Source: JAEYZM01 sp943372195 (GTDB taxonomy: Bacteria; Bacteroidota; Bacteroidia; Sphingobacteriales; Sphingobacteriaceae). From it: DNA of 64,000 nucleotides. Of this stretch, positions 45,061-53,562 are shown in pieces. Location: the NCBI GenBank assembly GCA_943372195.1, contig CALRXS010000004.1:1-64000 (forward strand), written 5' to 3'. Every line of letters begins with the position of its first letter. Position 1 is the first letter of the stretch. Both the position numbers and the translations under genes were made by a program. Below the pieces are notes generated by a model. The model had not been told where the DNA came from, did no database searches, and saw nothing but the letters and a program-made list of their open reading frames with translations.

Positions 45061-45696
45061 TTAAAGTAGGTCTATGCCGTTTCTTGAGAGTTTTACCTTG
45101 CCATTATTCTCCATTTGCTTGAGTAATCTAGAAATGACTACTCTCGAAGAATTTAAATCTCTTGCTATTTGTTCGTGTGTGAAATGTATATGTGAGCTAC
45201 CTAAACTAGCTTTTTGCTTTACTAAATAATACTCTAAGCGTTCATCCATACTTTGAAATGCAACACTCTGTATAACATCTAATAATTCTTTGAACCTAGT
45301 ACGATATGAATCGAGAACGAAATAATACCACGATTTATATTTTGTCATTAATTCATCCATATGCTCGATAGGTATTAGTATTGCTTCAGTATCTTCCATC
45401 GCAATGCCAGAGATGTCACTACGCTTATCTCTAGCAGCACATATAAATGATAATGCACATGCTTCACCTGGTTCTATATAGTACATGAAAAACTCTTCAC
45501 CTTCTTCACCTTCAGTACTTAGTTTTACAATACCATTTGTAAGTAGCATGATCGATTTTAGATATTGGCCACTTCTTAAAAGTTCATCATTTGCCTTAAA
45601 AGATTTTAAGCTTGCGACATCTGCTATTCTCTCTCTTAACCCTTCTTCTAATTGTGAATATTTAGTATCTAATAAGTTTTTTATTTTCTCGTTCAT
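45061..45696 (-). CDS. Crp/Fnr-family transcriptional regulator
   Basis: 211 residues: cyclic-nucleotide-binding-like beta roll (about 20-115, lacking the Arg-Ser cAMP pair), a long dimer helix, and C-terminal winged helix with FTHEQIARDLNSSRVVISRLLKQME. There is no N-terminal Cys cluster, so it is not an Fnr-type Fe-S sensor. As first gene of the sulfur locus and adjacent to GTTAC sites, it is the natural regulator. It follows the phosphodiesterase gene by 3 bases, so it might also be read from there. Confidence 0.88.
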   Translation of the reverse strand: MNEKIKNLLDTKYSQLEEGLRERIADVASLKSFKANDELLRSGQYLKSIMLLTNGIVKLSTEGEEGEEFFMYYIEPGEACALSFICAARDKRSDISGIAMEDTEAILIPIEHMDELMTKYKSWYYFVLDSYRTRFKELLDVIQSVAFQSMDERLEYYLVKQKASLGSSHIHFTHEQIARDLNSSRVVISRLLKQMENNGKVKLSRNGIDLL

Positions 45697-45699
45697 GAT

Positions 45700-47760
45700 T
45701 TATTTTACTATTAATCTATCTACTAATGTATCATTACCTTCTATCACTTTCAAAATATAATATCCTGAATTCAAATTATGAATAATTTTAGAGTCATTAC
45801 TTACATTATTAAACTCTTGAACCAATGATCCTTGTAAATTATATATTCTTAAAATCGAAGGTTTTTTAATTCCTTTTATTTGTATATAGTTTTCAGAAGG
45901 ATTAGGGTATATTTTTATACTCGATGCATTTACATTGTTTAATCCGACTGGTAATACTTGCACATTAATCGAATTTGAAATTATTGTGCAATTATTATTT
46001 ACAATACATCTAAACTCTTTATTAGTAGAAATGTTTTTTATCTCTAAAGTTTTAGACTTATTGTTTTTATAATTGATAGCTTGAACATCTGTCCAGATGC
46101 CATTTATTTTCTCTTGCCAGCTGTAATTTACATTATTTCCGGCATTTGCAGTAATTTGAAAAGTTGAATTTTGATTTACAGTTGTATCGTTAGAGATGAA
46201 TGTAAAAGCCGGACAAGCAGAGCTATCAACAAATAAGTTGTTGCTTATTTTATTTGCAGAAGTATTACCAAGTAAGAGGGCTTCCGAATTATTAATTGCG
46301 TAATTTCTGAGCTGAACACTGCTTACATAATATGTACCTGTTTCATTATCATTATCTGAAAATAAATTAGAACTCTGTATCGCCCAGTTATTGTTTACAC
46401 AGAATCTGCCGTTTAAACTATTGCTTAAAGTAGTGCTACCTACCCATATTCCATTGATGTATTTGTTGATAATATTATTATACAGATCAAATGAGAAAAT
46501 TATTCGATACCAAGTACTATCTATAATATTTCCATGGTATTGCTCTAAAATTCCGACTCCATTATTATGTAAAAACAAATCGGCATCGTCAGCATTATTA
46601 TTACTTGTTTGAAAGAGTGAGAAATATGTTTGAGCTGTATTGTCGTTAGCTTTATAAACATCCATTACAATGCTATAGTCATTATCGCAATGCAATTCTC
46701 CGGGGTAACCTTCGGGGAAAATATTGGAATATAAACGTAAAGCATGGTTCGGATCTAGTGCAGGAATTTTAGCAACGTTTACATCCGAAGAATTTATTAA
46801 ATCAATATTAAAATCACTGCATTTGCCAAAAGTTATTTTTTGGTTGGCAATGCTTGTGTCACCAATGAATACTAGCTTTGATCCAATACTGGCTTCTAAA
46901 CTATTCTCAAAATTCCATTGAGCATTAATTTCTTTTTTAGGGAAGAAACCAGATTGAATAGAATTACAAAATACATTATAAGCGATGCTCGGCATGTCTG
47001 TTTCTAAACCTTTTACATCTTCATTTTTTAAATACTGAATGAGAGATGGTTTGTTAGCTGTGTAGGCCCAAAGCTCTATTCCTACATAGTTCAACATGCT
47101 TTTAAATGTATCATTTACAGTATTGTTTATGAACTCATCTGCTACAATTTCAAAAGCGAATACACCTTTATTTTTTAAATTAGTATAGAATGCAGTATCG
47201 TTAACCGGATTAGGTACTTCACCGAAATAAACCATAGATCTATTAGGTAAGTATTGATAGTATAGGTCTACTAAATATTCAGCATCAGGGTCAACAATTA
47301 CCATATCTAGCGGTATGTTTAAAGAGTCTAATAGTTTCCCTAATAATACAGGTTCATATACTTTCATATTTAAGTATAATTTAGAATTGTATTTTTTGCA
47401 TAGCTCTAATCCTTGAGAGAGCTTCGGAATTTTTTGGTTATTGAATCTAGGATTTTTCCAAGAACCAGCATCTAAATTTTTTATTTGATCATAGGTATAA
47501 TCAATTAAAAATCCGGAGCCACTAGTCGTTCTATTTAAATACGAATCATGCAATAATACAAAGACGCTATCAGAGGTAATACGCACATCCACTTCAGCTG
47601 CAAAAATACCTTGCATAAATCCGTTTTCTAAGGCAATCAAGGTATTCTCCGGGTAATTATATGAATCACCACCCCTATGTCCAATCACCTTATAATTACA
47701 CTGCGCCATCGTCTCTAGGCCAATCAACGCAAATAAAATTAGTATGTATAATTTCTTCAT
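45700..47760 (-). CDS. Secreted glycerophosphodiester phosphodiesterase with T9SS sorting tail
   Basis: 686 residues. After a signal peptide (ending LETMAQ), the GDPD domain shows VIGHRGG with His28, PENT near 37-40, EVDVRITSD and LLHDSYL. The middle (about 270-490) looks like a concanavalin/LamG-type beta sandwich, then an Ig-like region (NSTFQITANAGNNVNYSW). The last 75 residues are a type A T9SS sorting domain (IKIYPNPSENYIQIKG). It would release glycerol phosphate from phospholipid head groups outside the cell. Confidence 0.88.
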   Translation of the reverse strand: MKKLYILILFALIGLETMAQCNYKVIGHRGGDSYNYPENTLIALENGFMQGIFAAEVDVRITSDSVFVLLHDSYLNRTTSGSGFLIDYTYDQIKNLDAGSWKNPRFNNQKIPKLSQGLELCKKYNSKLYLNMKVYEPVLLGKLLDSLNIPLDMVIVDPDAEYLVDLYYQYLPNRSMVYFGEVPNPVNDTAFYTNLKNKGVFAFEIVADEFINNTVNDTFKSMLNYVGIELWAYTANKPSLIQYLKNEDVKGLETDMPSIAYNVFCNSIQSGFFPKKEINAQWNFENSLEASIGSKLVFIGDTSIANQKITFGKCSDFNIDLINSSDVNVAKIPALDPNHALRLYSNIFPEGYPGELHCDNDYSIVMDVYKANDNTAQTYFSLFQTSNNNADDADLFLHNNGVGILEQYHGNIIDSTWYRIIFSFDLYNNIINKYINGIWVGSTTLSNSLNGRFCVNNNWAIQSSNLFSDNDNETGTYYVSSVQLRNYAINNSEALLLGNTSANKISNNLFVDSSACPAFTFISNDTTVNQNSTFQITANAGNNVNYSWQEKINGIWTDVQAINYKNNKSKTLEIKNISTNKEFRCIVNNNCTIISNSINVQVLPVGLNNVNASSIKIYPNPSENYIQIKGIKKPSILRIYNLQGSLVQEFNNVSNDSKIIHNLNSGYYILKVIEGNDTLVDRLIVK

Positions 47761-47799
47761 ATTTTTTCTAGCTACTAGCTACTAGCTACTCTCAACTAT

Positions 47800-48675
47800 C
47801 TATATAATTTCATTGACGTTCCACTCAATATTCTTCGCAATTTTATCAATCGGCAAATCATTCGCATCAGTCCCAAAAGGATCTTCAATTTCTTCAGCAA
47901 TTAATTCTAAACTGGCGATCACATAAAAAATAAATGCGATTACCGGAATTACATAATAACCTAAGCTAAATACATATCCGAATGGTAAAGTTACTACATA
48001 AATAAAAATAAATTTCTTCAAGAAAGCAGAGTAAGAGTAGGGTATAGGTGTATTTTTAATACGTTCGCAAGCTCCACAAATATCATTGAACGATTGCAGT
48101 TCAGCATTAATGAATAACATTTGTTCGTCACTAATCTTACCATTGCGTAACATATTTTGTAATCTTTTATTCATCAATAATGAAACCTGATTAGGTATAT
48201 GTTTACTATGGTCAATGCTATAATCTTTATCAGCATCTTCAAATAATTGCAATTGTGTTTCTTCGGATCTTAGATGATTTTTAAGGGCTTCAGCGAAAGC
48301 AGGAATTATTTTTTTGAAGAAATTTCTATTGTTTGTATCATCCGGAGATAATATTGCCGAAAGTTTTATTGCCAAGCCTCTAGAGTTATTTACTAATGAG
48401 CCCCATTGTTTACGGCCTTCCCACCAGCGATCATAAGCGGTATTGGTTCTAAAAACCAGCAACATCGAAATCACGAAACTTAGCAAGCCATGCATGATGG
48501 TGATATTTTTCAGATGTGAGTTCTCACTCAAATTCATGTATTCTATTTCAATGTATGCAACGATGTACGAATACACGCACATCAATAGAATTAATGGAAA
48601 CAGCTTACGAATAGTATCAGATTTATGAAACCTAAAGATAAAACCTATCCAGTCTTTGGGGTCGTTTTTTAGCAT
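47800..48675 (-). CDS. Bestrophin-family membrane protein
   Basis: About 291 residues with the YneE/bestrophin features: LGFR-like FRTNTAYDRWWEGRKQWGSLV near 80-100, and the C-terminal ...AEEIEDPFGTDANDLPIDKI signature. Prokaryotic bestrophins are pentameric ion channels. The ATG at 48675 is preferred over an upstream TTG at 48720 because homologous proteins begin at this level. It ends in a tract of word repeats before ssrA. Confidence 0.85.
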   Translation of the reverse strand: MLKNDPKDWIGFIFRFHKSDTIRKLFPLILLMCVYSYIVAYIEIEYMNLSENSHLKNITIMHGLLSFVISMLLVFRTNTAYDRWWEGRKQWGSLVNNSRGLAIKLSAILSPDDTNNRNFFKKIIPAFAEALKNHLRSEETQLQLFEDADKDYSIDHSKHIPNQVSLLMNKRLQNMLRNGKISDEQMLFINAELQSFNDICGACERIKNTPIPYSYSAFLKKFIFIYVVTLPFGYVFSLGYYVIPVIAFIFYVIASLELIAEEIEDPFGTDANDLPIDKIAKNIEWNVNEII

Positions 48676-48717
48676 TGCCTGTTTGTAAAATACTAAAGTA
48701 GTTAATTTCTTAATTAG

Positions 48718-48782
48718 CAAATGTGATAATTAGCAAATATGATAATTAGCCAATATGTCAATTAGCCAATTAGCCAATTGGG
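48718..48782. repeat. Tandem words around TTAGC(C)AA(A)TATG
   Basis: Five to six imperfect copies of an 11-17 base unit reading AATTAGCAAATATGAT / AATTAGCCAATATG. On the minus strand the unit contains CATATTTG, close to the promoter -7 box, so tandem promoters of the bestrophin gene are possible. A CTACATT word tract follows at about 48838-48880. Confidence 0.6.
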
Positions 48783-48897
48783 CTTCGAATCAGAGTAGTT
48801 ACTATTTTTAAACCTAGCAGCTCCTCGTTCTTAACCCTTAATTCTACATTCTACATCTTACATCCTACATTTTACATCTTAAATTTGAAAATTTCCG

Positions 48898-48905
48898 TAT
48901 CTTTG
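48898..48905 (+). promoter_or_regulatory. -7 promoter box (TATCTTTG) of ssrA
   Basis: Perfect TAnnTTTG, ten bases before the mature 5' end of tmRNA. Confidence 0.6.
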
Positions 48906-48915
48906 CACCACATCT

Positions 48916-49308
48916 GGGGCTGCTTGGAATTGACAGGGTGGATGATTTGGATGTAAGCATGCAGGGCGTTGTGGAGAGTTCCCTATAAAGAAAATCCTCA
49001 AACCATAAAAGGCGAAAATAACTACGCTTTAGCTGCTTAATTTTAACAGATGTTAAAAATGCCTCGTCTCTATTAGATAGAGAAGCTGAATATCTCTCAG
49101 GAGCGCTGAACGTCCGCGACTGGCAAAGGGGTACTAGAAAAGTCGTAATAGGAGAGTAGATGTTTCTATACTTTCTGAAGCTAAAGAAACTAAGTTGTAG
49201 GTGGATGGTTCTCGGTCAGCCTACGATCGAAAAACAAACAAGAACTAAGCATGTAGAAAGCGTCACAGGTCCCATGTTTGGACGAGGGTTCGACTCCCTC
49301 CAGCTCCA
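48916..49308 (+). ncRNA. ssrA: Transfer-messenger RNA (tmRNA)
   Basis: The 5' end GGGGCTGCTTGGAATTGACA and 3' end GGTTCGACTCCCTCCAGCTCCA form the tRNA-like acceptor stem (GGGGCTG with CAGCTCC, one G-U) and T-arm. The tag reading frame is GGC GAA AAT AAC TAC GCT TTA GCT GCT TAA, giving GENNYALAA after the resume alanine. It rescues stalled ribosomes and marks nascent proteins for proteolysis. Its 3' end is a common attachment site for integrases, and here the downstream gene is an integrase. Confidence 0.97.
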
Positions 49309-49331
49309 CTGAAATGAACAAATTTCAGTGC

Positions 49332-49366
49332 AAAAGCGTGTAAATCGAGAATTTACACGCTTTTTT
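49332..49366 (+). terminator. Terminator of ssrA
   Basis: A 14-bp stem (AAAAGCGTGTAAAT and complement), 5-base loop and T run immediately after tmRNA. Confidence 0.85.
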
Positions 49367-49420
49367 ATTTGTATTCTTATGCAAATTAGTGCAAATCGAA
49401 GATATTTAATGTACCGTAAT

Positions 49421-49462
49421 CGTGACCCCTTGATAAATTTTCAAAAGGGGTCACGATTTTTT
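49421..49462 (+). terminator. Hairpin CGTGACCCCTT with T run
   Basis: Perfect 11-bp arms at 49421-49431 and 49445-49455, followed by ATTTTTT. It looks like a second terminator, placed between ssrA and the integrase gene so that tmRNA transcription does not read into the island. A recombination-site role is also possible. Confidence 0.6.
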
Positions 49463-49474
49463 GAAATGCACTGA

Positions 49475-49503
49475 GAAACACTCTACATGTGAAGTAGAAT
49501 GTA
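49475..49503 (+). repeat. Leader-repeat copy A (GAGAAACACTCTACATGTGAAG)
   Basis: Short partial copy of the sequence shared by the leaders at about 53295 and 59110 (see findings). It lies upstream of the intact integrase gene. Confidence 0.4.
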
Positions 49504-49558
49504 AATAGGTCATCGTAAAATTGCAAACGAATTAAAGGGGCAATAAACGATAAAATCT

Positions 49559-50791
49559 ATGTCTGAAAAAAGTATGTTTAGTTTGTTGTACTACATCAAC
49601 AAATCAAAAATTAAACAAAATGGTGAATGCCCAGTAATGCTTCGAATTACAATCAAAGGTAGATCAGTTGCAATGCGAACAAAAAGATTTGTTGCAATAA
49701 ACGACTGGGATCAATCAAAATCAAAATCAATAGCAAAGTCACAAGAAGCAAATTCATTGAATTTATACTTAGATGCCTTACGAGCTAAGGTCTATAATAA
49801 ATATACAGAACTACTTTTAGTGCACGATGAAGTAATACCTGAATTGCTAAGAGATTCAATTATGGGTGTTAATTCTGAGGCCCCTAAAATGCTATTGGAA
49901 TTATGGGAAGAAAATAATATCGAAATGAAAAAACTTATCGGAACAGACTTCGTGTATTCAACCTGGTTAAAATACGATACTTGTAAACGATACATGGCAG
50001 AGTTCCTTAAGCTAGAATATAAATTGAAAGATATTAGTATGAAATCTCTTACACGAGCTCACATTCTCAAATTTGAATCCTTTCTAAAAACTAACAAAAA
50101 GTGTAGTGAGAATACCACCAAGAAATATCTACAGTATTTAAAGAAAATAGTAATCAATAGTTTTAAAAATGGATGGATAAGAGTAGACCCATTTGCTGAT
50201 ATTTCTTTATCAATTAAACCAATCGAAAGACAGTATTTAACACAAGATGAAATTAACCGAATATTAAAAACAGATTTCAGAAATGAGAGATTAAATTTTG
50301 TAAAGGATATGTTCATTTTTAGTTGTTATACAGGACTAGCTTATGTAGACGTATTACAACTAAAAAAATCTGAACTAGAGCTAGATAAGAATAACACTTA
50401 TTGGATTCGTTTTAAACGCCAGAAAACGGGCTCTAAATCACATGTTCCATTATTAGCTATACCAAATGCCATATTGCATAAATATTGCAAAGTAGAAGAC
50501 CTATTAGCGAATGAAACAATTTTCAACATAATTAGTAATCAAAAAATTAATGCTTACCTAAAAGAAATAGCTGATGTGTGTAGAATAGAAAAGTGCCTAA
50601 CCTTTCATATGGCACGCCATACTTTTGCTACTACTATAACTATTTCTAATGGTGTACCAATTGAAACGGTAAGTAAAATGCTAGGACATAAAGACCTAAG
50701 AAGTACTCAACACTATGCAAAGATTGTGGATGAGAAGGTAGGGAAGGATATGTATGCGCTATCGCAAAAGTTAATTCAGCTGAAATATTGA
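49559..50791 (+). CDS. Tyrosine recombinase / integrase (Bacteroidota type)
   Basis: 410 residues: an N-terminal arm-binding region (FSLLYYINKSKIKQNGECPV), a SAM-like core-binding domain (about 120-215) and a catalytic domain with HisII350-xx-ArgII353 (FHMARHTFAT), His377 and Tyr386 (RSTQHYAKI). The first catalytic arginine position is occupied by Ala261 (CYTGLAYVDVLQL) as in many Bacteroidota integrases such as IntDOT, where it is replaced by Ser. The gene is transcribed away from ssrA, starting 250 bases after it. It probably catalyses excision and insertion at the tmRNA 3' end. Confidence 0.93.
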   Translation: MSEKSMFSLLYYINKSKIKQNGECPVMLRITIKGRSVAMRTKRFVAINDWDQSKSKSIAKSQEANSLNLYLDALRAKVYNKYTELLLVHDEVIPELLRDSIMGVNSEAPKMLLELWEENNIEMKKLIGTDFVYSTWLKYDTCKRYMAEFLKLEYKLKDISMKSLTRAHILKFESFLKTNKKCSENTTKKYLQYLKKIVINSFKNGWIRVDPFADISLSIKPIERQYLTQDEINRILKTDFRNERLNFVKDMFIFSCYTGLAYVDVLQLKKSELELDKNNTYWIRFKRQKTGSKSHVPLLAIPNAILHKYCKVEDLLANETIFNIISNQKINAYLKEIADVCRIEKCLTFHMARHTFATTITISNGVPIETVSKMLGHKDLRSTQHYAKIVDEKVGKDMYALSQKLIQLKY

Positions 50792-51385
50792 CATCAATAA
50801 AAGTTACCACATACAATAATTTATTTTGTATGTCTAAATTATATTAATAGAATCATTTTCTTATGATTATGATGTTTTAATGTTGGATTATTTTTGGAGG
50901 TTCTTTTTTATCATATTTAATTCTATCTGGCTTAGCAGTTTTTTGGCTATTTTTTGGGCCCATATTTTATTCCCATTTTTATTTTATTTATTATTTATAA
51001 GTAATATAAAATTTAAATATATTTTGGATTTAAATCTACTTAAAGTTTGAGTTATTTTTTTCAAGCAAATTTTGAATATTATAAGTTCAATAAATTAAAT
51101 CTTCTATAATTCTACCAGGCTCTTAATGGTTACTCACAATTAATAGCTTACGTATATAAACGACAAATATGAAGAGAAATTAATCTGTTAGTTTGTACTA
51201 TTTCAATTAGTAACCGAAGCTTCTATTAACTTGCTCGACGCTTGAAAGGTTTTATATTTAAGTGTTTTTGATATCACAATAAGTGAATTGTTTTAAAGCA
51301 ATTTACAGTCAAGACAGATTTAATTCCAGAAAAGCAATTGTAATTTCATGTGCTATGCATACTTTCAATAAAAAAAATATAATAA
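50792..51385. other. AT-rich spacer without a convincing gene
   Basis: About 590 bases after the integrase. Contents: a small inverted repeat CATACAA...TTGTATG soon after the integrase stop, a 56-codon hydrophobic frame (listed separately) and otherwise featureless AT-rich DNA with stops in all frames. It may be the degraded remainder of another gene. Confidence 0.5.
50880..51050 (+). CDS. Possible 56-residue hydrophobic peptide
   Basis: A frame with ATG and stop encoding MLDYFWRFFFIIFNSIWLSS, then two hydrophobic stretches (FLAIFWAHILFPFLFYLLFI) and a basic tail. No ribosome site or homology is evident; AT-rich DNA gives such Phe/Ile-rich frames by chance. Kept because the length of hydrophobic stretch fits one or two membrane helices. 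Confidence 0.22.
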   Translation: MLDYFWRFFFIIFNSIWLSSFLAIFWAHILFPFLFYLLFISNIKFKYILDLNLLKV

Positions 51386-52486
51386 TTAATATTCATTTGG
51401 TATATAATTAAATCCTTTCCAATAAATAGAATCGTTTTCAAAATTTTGATCCTTTTTTAAACTTGTATTTAATAGTGCTTTTGTATTATTACTAATCTCT
51501 TTTATGTCATTAAAATTATAACTATTTACAAATAATATAATTTTATTAATAGTATTGTCAGGATTTAATGAAAGTTCTTTAATATTATTTAGGAAATACT
51601 TATCATCTAATTTATTATAATAAAATTCGCGTTTATTTATCTGTTTTTTATTAATAAACAATATCGATGAAAAGTAAATCAATCCAAAATCATTTTGATT
51701 AATCAACATAATCCCTTTGCGATATTGATTGCTTGTAGAATCTCCACAATAGTATATTTTATAATATTTTGTATTTTCGTAGTCAACTTCACCTAAAAAT
51801 TTTAAATTTAATTTATCTAATTTTGAATTTGAAACTATTCCAATTTTAGACTTATTACTTGTATACTGGTACAAATCATAAGATAACATAAACATAACTT
51901 CCCAGTTTCCTTCATTAATTGCTTTTGTTTTATATCTATGGTTCGTACTCAATACTCGAGTTTTTAAATTTACAATACCAGGATTGTCTCCAATAACTTG
52001 ATATACATTACTAAAATACTCTGTACTATATAAAAAAGTGTAATTAGAGTCTATCTGTGTCTTTCTATAAAAAACACTAAAGTTAAAAGGATACTGGTAT
52101 AAATTATTTTTCATCTCTTTTAAACACTTATTTATTATGCTTTTTGTAGATAATTCTTTAATATCAACTTGATTTAAATATGATACTGAACTCGACATTT
52201 TAATATTTAATTGGTCACAATTTAATATTGTAAATGAAATACTATTATAACCAATTGATTTAAATGAAATATTAATTGGAAACTTTAAATTTTTTAGATC
52301 AATTTCAAAATATCCTTTTTCATTTGTTATGCTTTGTTGTTTTAATTTATTAATATCACTAATATAAAATGTAACATATGGTATGCCCATATTAGAAGAA
52401 CTATCTAATACATTACCCTTAAGAAAACATGCAAAAGAGTTAAATCCTGAAAAAATTATAATAAATATTAATAAATAAATTTTCAT
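51386..52486 (-). CDS. Carboxypeptidase-regulatory-like domain protein
   Basis: 366 residues, signal peptide MKIYLLIFIIIFSGFNSFAC. A CarboxypepD_reg-like beta domain at about 22-95 (FLKGNVLDSSSNMGIPYVTF, SFKSIGYNSISFTI) is followed by a region of about 250 residues of alternating strands without a clear family, containing YKIYYCGDSTSNQYRKG. Similar proteins are common in Bacteroidota outer-membrane or lipoprotein clusters. It follows a Cys-rich lipoprotein gene on the same strand with a hairpin between. Role unknown. Confidence 0.65.
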   Translation of the reverse strand: MKIYLLIFIIIFSGFNSFACFLKGNVLDSSSNMGIPYVTFYISDINKLKQQSITNEKGYFEIDLKNLKFPINISFKSIGYNSISFTILNCDQLNIKMSSSVSYLNQVDIKELSTKSIINKCLKEMKNNLYQYPFNFSVFYRKTQIDSNYTFLYSTEYFSNVYQVIGDNPGIVNLKTRVLSTNHRYKTKAINEGNWEVMFMLSYDLYQYTSNKSKIGIVSNSKLDKLNLKFLGEVDYENTKYYKIYYCGDSTSNQYRKGIMLINQNDFGLIYFSSILFINKKQINKREFYYNKLDDKYFLNNIKELSLNPDNTINKIILFVNSYNFNDIKEISNNTKALLNTSLKKDQNFENDSIYWKGFNYIPNEY

Positions 52487-52498
52487 ATGTATGAATTG

Positions 52499-52540
52499 AT
52501 TAAGTAGTCCATTATTAAATCTAATAAAGGACTACTTAAT
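52499..52540. terminator. 12-bp perfect inverted repeat between two cargo genes
   Basis: ATTAAGTAGTCC and complement with an 18-base spacer containing a further ATTATTA/TAATAA pairing. It lies between the stop of the Cys-rich lipoprotein gene and the start of the 366-residue gene and could end or attenuate transcription. Confidence 0.5.
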
Positions 52541-52553
52541 GAAATTTTAAAAT

Positions 52554-53063
52554 TTATAAAGGCATAATAGCTCCAAGAATGTCAACAAGATAATCTCCAA
52601 AACAAGACCATTTACATCCTGCAAAAGGTTTTTCTTGACAACCTCGTAAGCATTCATTTAGTGTTGGTCTATCACCATTTTCTTCATTTTCAATCAATAC
52701 ACTAGATGTAAAACCTTCGGTTGTCATCATCTCATCTTCAAAACCAATATAAGATAATTTACCATTTTCATCAACTTCTAAAAGTACATCATAAGTTTCG
52801 GTACGATTAGAGGTAGAATTTGTAATTGTAATTGGGAATATTTCACATTCATAATCACCCTCATAATTTTCTGGACTTAATAATGAATCAGGGATTTCAA
52901 TCGAGGTAAATCCAGTACTTGAACAAGATCCAGAATGTAAATAATCACTATTTGTAAATTCTTTTTTTAGTTCGTTAAATACTTCTTTATCATTGCAAGA
53001 ATAAAAAATACTAGATAGTAATGTTGTGAACAATACTAAAGATAAATACATTAGTTTTTTCAT
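52554..53063 (-). CDS. Lipoprotein with a C-terminal four-cysteine motif
   Basis: 169 residues. Lipobox FYSC with Cys23 after a hydrophobic stretch. The mature part is acidic and Asn/Ser/Glu-rich, and the C-terminal 35 residues hold C138LRGC142...C150KWSC154, a CxxxC-x7-CxxxC pattern in an otherwise Cys-poor protein, then a hydrophobic tail (VDILGAIMPL). Two further Cys lie at 47 and 73. No family recognised. The motif may bind metal or form disulfides in a surface lipoprotein. Confidence 0.65.
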   Translation of the reverse strand: MKKLMYLSLVLFTTLLSSIFYSCNDKEVFNELKKEFTNSDYLHSGSCSSTGFTSIEIPDSLLSPENYEGDYECEIFPITITNSTSNRTETYDVLLEVDENGKLSYIGFEDEMMTTEGFTSSVLIENEENGDRPTLNECLRGCQEKPFAGCKWSCFGDYLVDILGAIMPL

Positions 53064-53562
53064 ATTATTTAAATTTTCTTTTTCCTACTCTGTTACAGGA
53101 TTTTCGGTTTCTCCTTTTCATAAATATTTATAAGATTTTTGGAGAATACAATACATAATCCGCAGTATATATTAAATATTTTTTTCTTTGATTCTAGAGA
53201 GTTTAGATAAATATATTATTGTTAATCAATCACTTAAAAAAAAGCGACACATTGGGCATAAAATTCAGTGTATACTAAAAAGTTGCCGAAAAATATACTA
53301 TTAGTGTAATGAATGTTCAATTATAATTAGGAATATTGATGACATAATAAATCGTAAATTGATTTAATCTATGACCAAAAGCTAAGTAGTTATTTTAACT
53401 AGTGTTTTATTTTTACTCTGGTTTATAAAGCAGAGAATGATATGAGACTATTAGCAGTAAGAATAAACTTTTATTTATCATTAAAACTCTTTTTCAATAT
53501 TATTGCAGATAATAATCTATTATGTCAAACGTATTTATGGATTTTTATTCTTTTGTGTCGTA
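53064..53562. other. Intergenic region with leader-repeat copy B
   Basis: AT-rich DNA between the Cys-rich lipoprotein and the integrase remnant. The part from about 53130 to 53345 aligns with 58955-59165 (see repeat entries). The remaining 200 bases hold no gene I can support. Part may be the eroded N-terminus of the integrase, but similarity is too weak to claim. Confidence 0.5.
53130..53345 (+). repeat. Leader-repeat copy B
   Basis: Shares with copy C the order: AATACATAAT, then TATAT...AAATATTTTTTTC, then TTGTTAATCAAT / TTGTAAATCAAT, then ACT(A/G)AAAAGT, then a GAAA-C-C-CTATAAGTG-type palindromic core and AATGTT. Imperfect alignment over about 215 bases. Confidence 0.5.

Noticed and set aside
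48718..48782. CRISPR-like repeat array next to ssrA
   Set aside because: Units are short (11-17 bases), imperfect and directly adjoining, without unique spacers or cas genes; they are word repeats like others in the host spacers.
49260..49308. Separate tRNA gene
   Set aside because: This is the tRNA-like domain of tmRNA, which includes the 5' end at 48916 and the tag frame.
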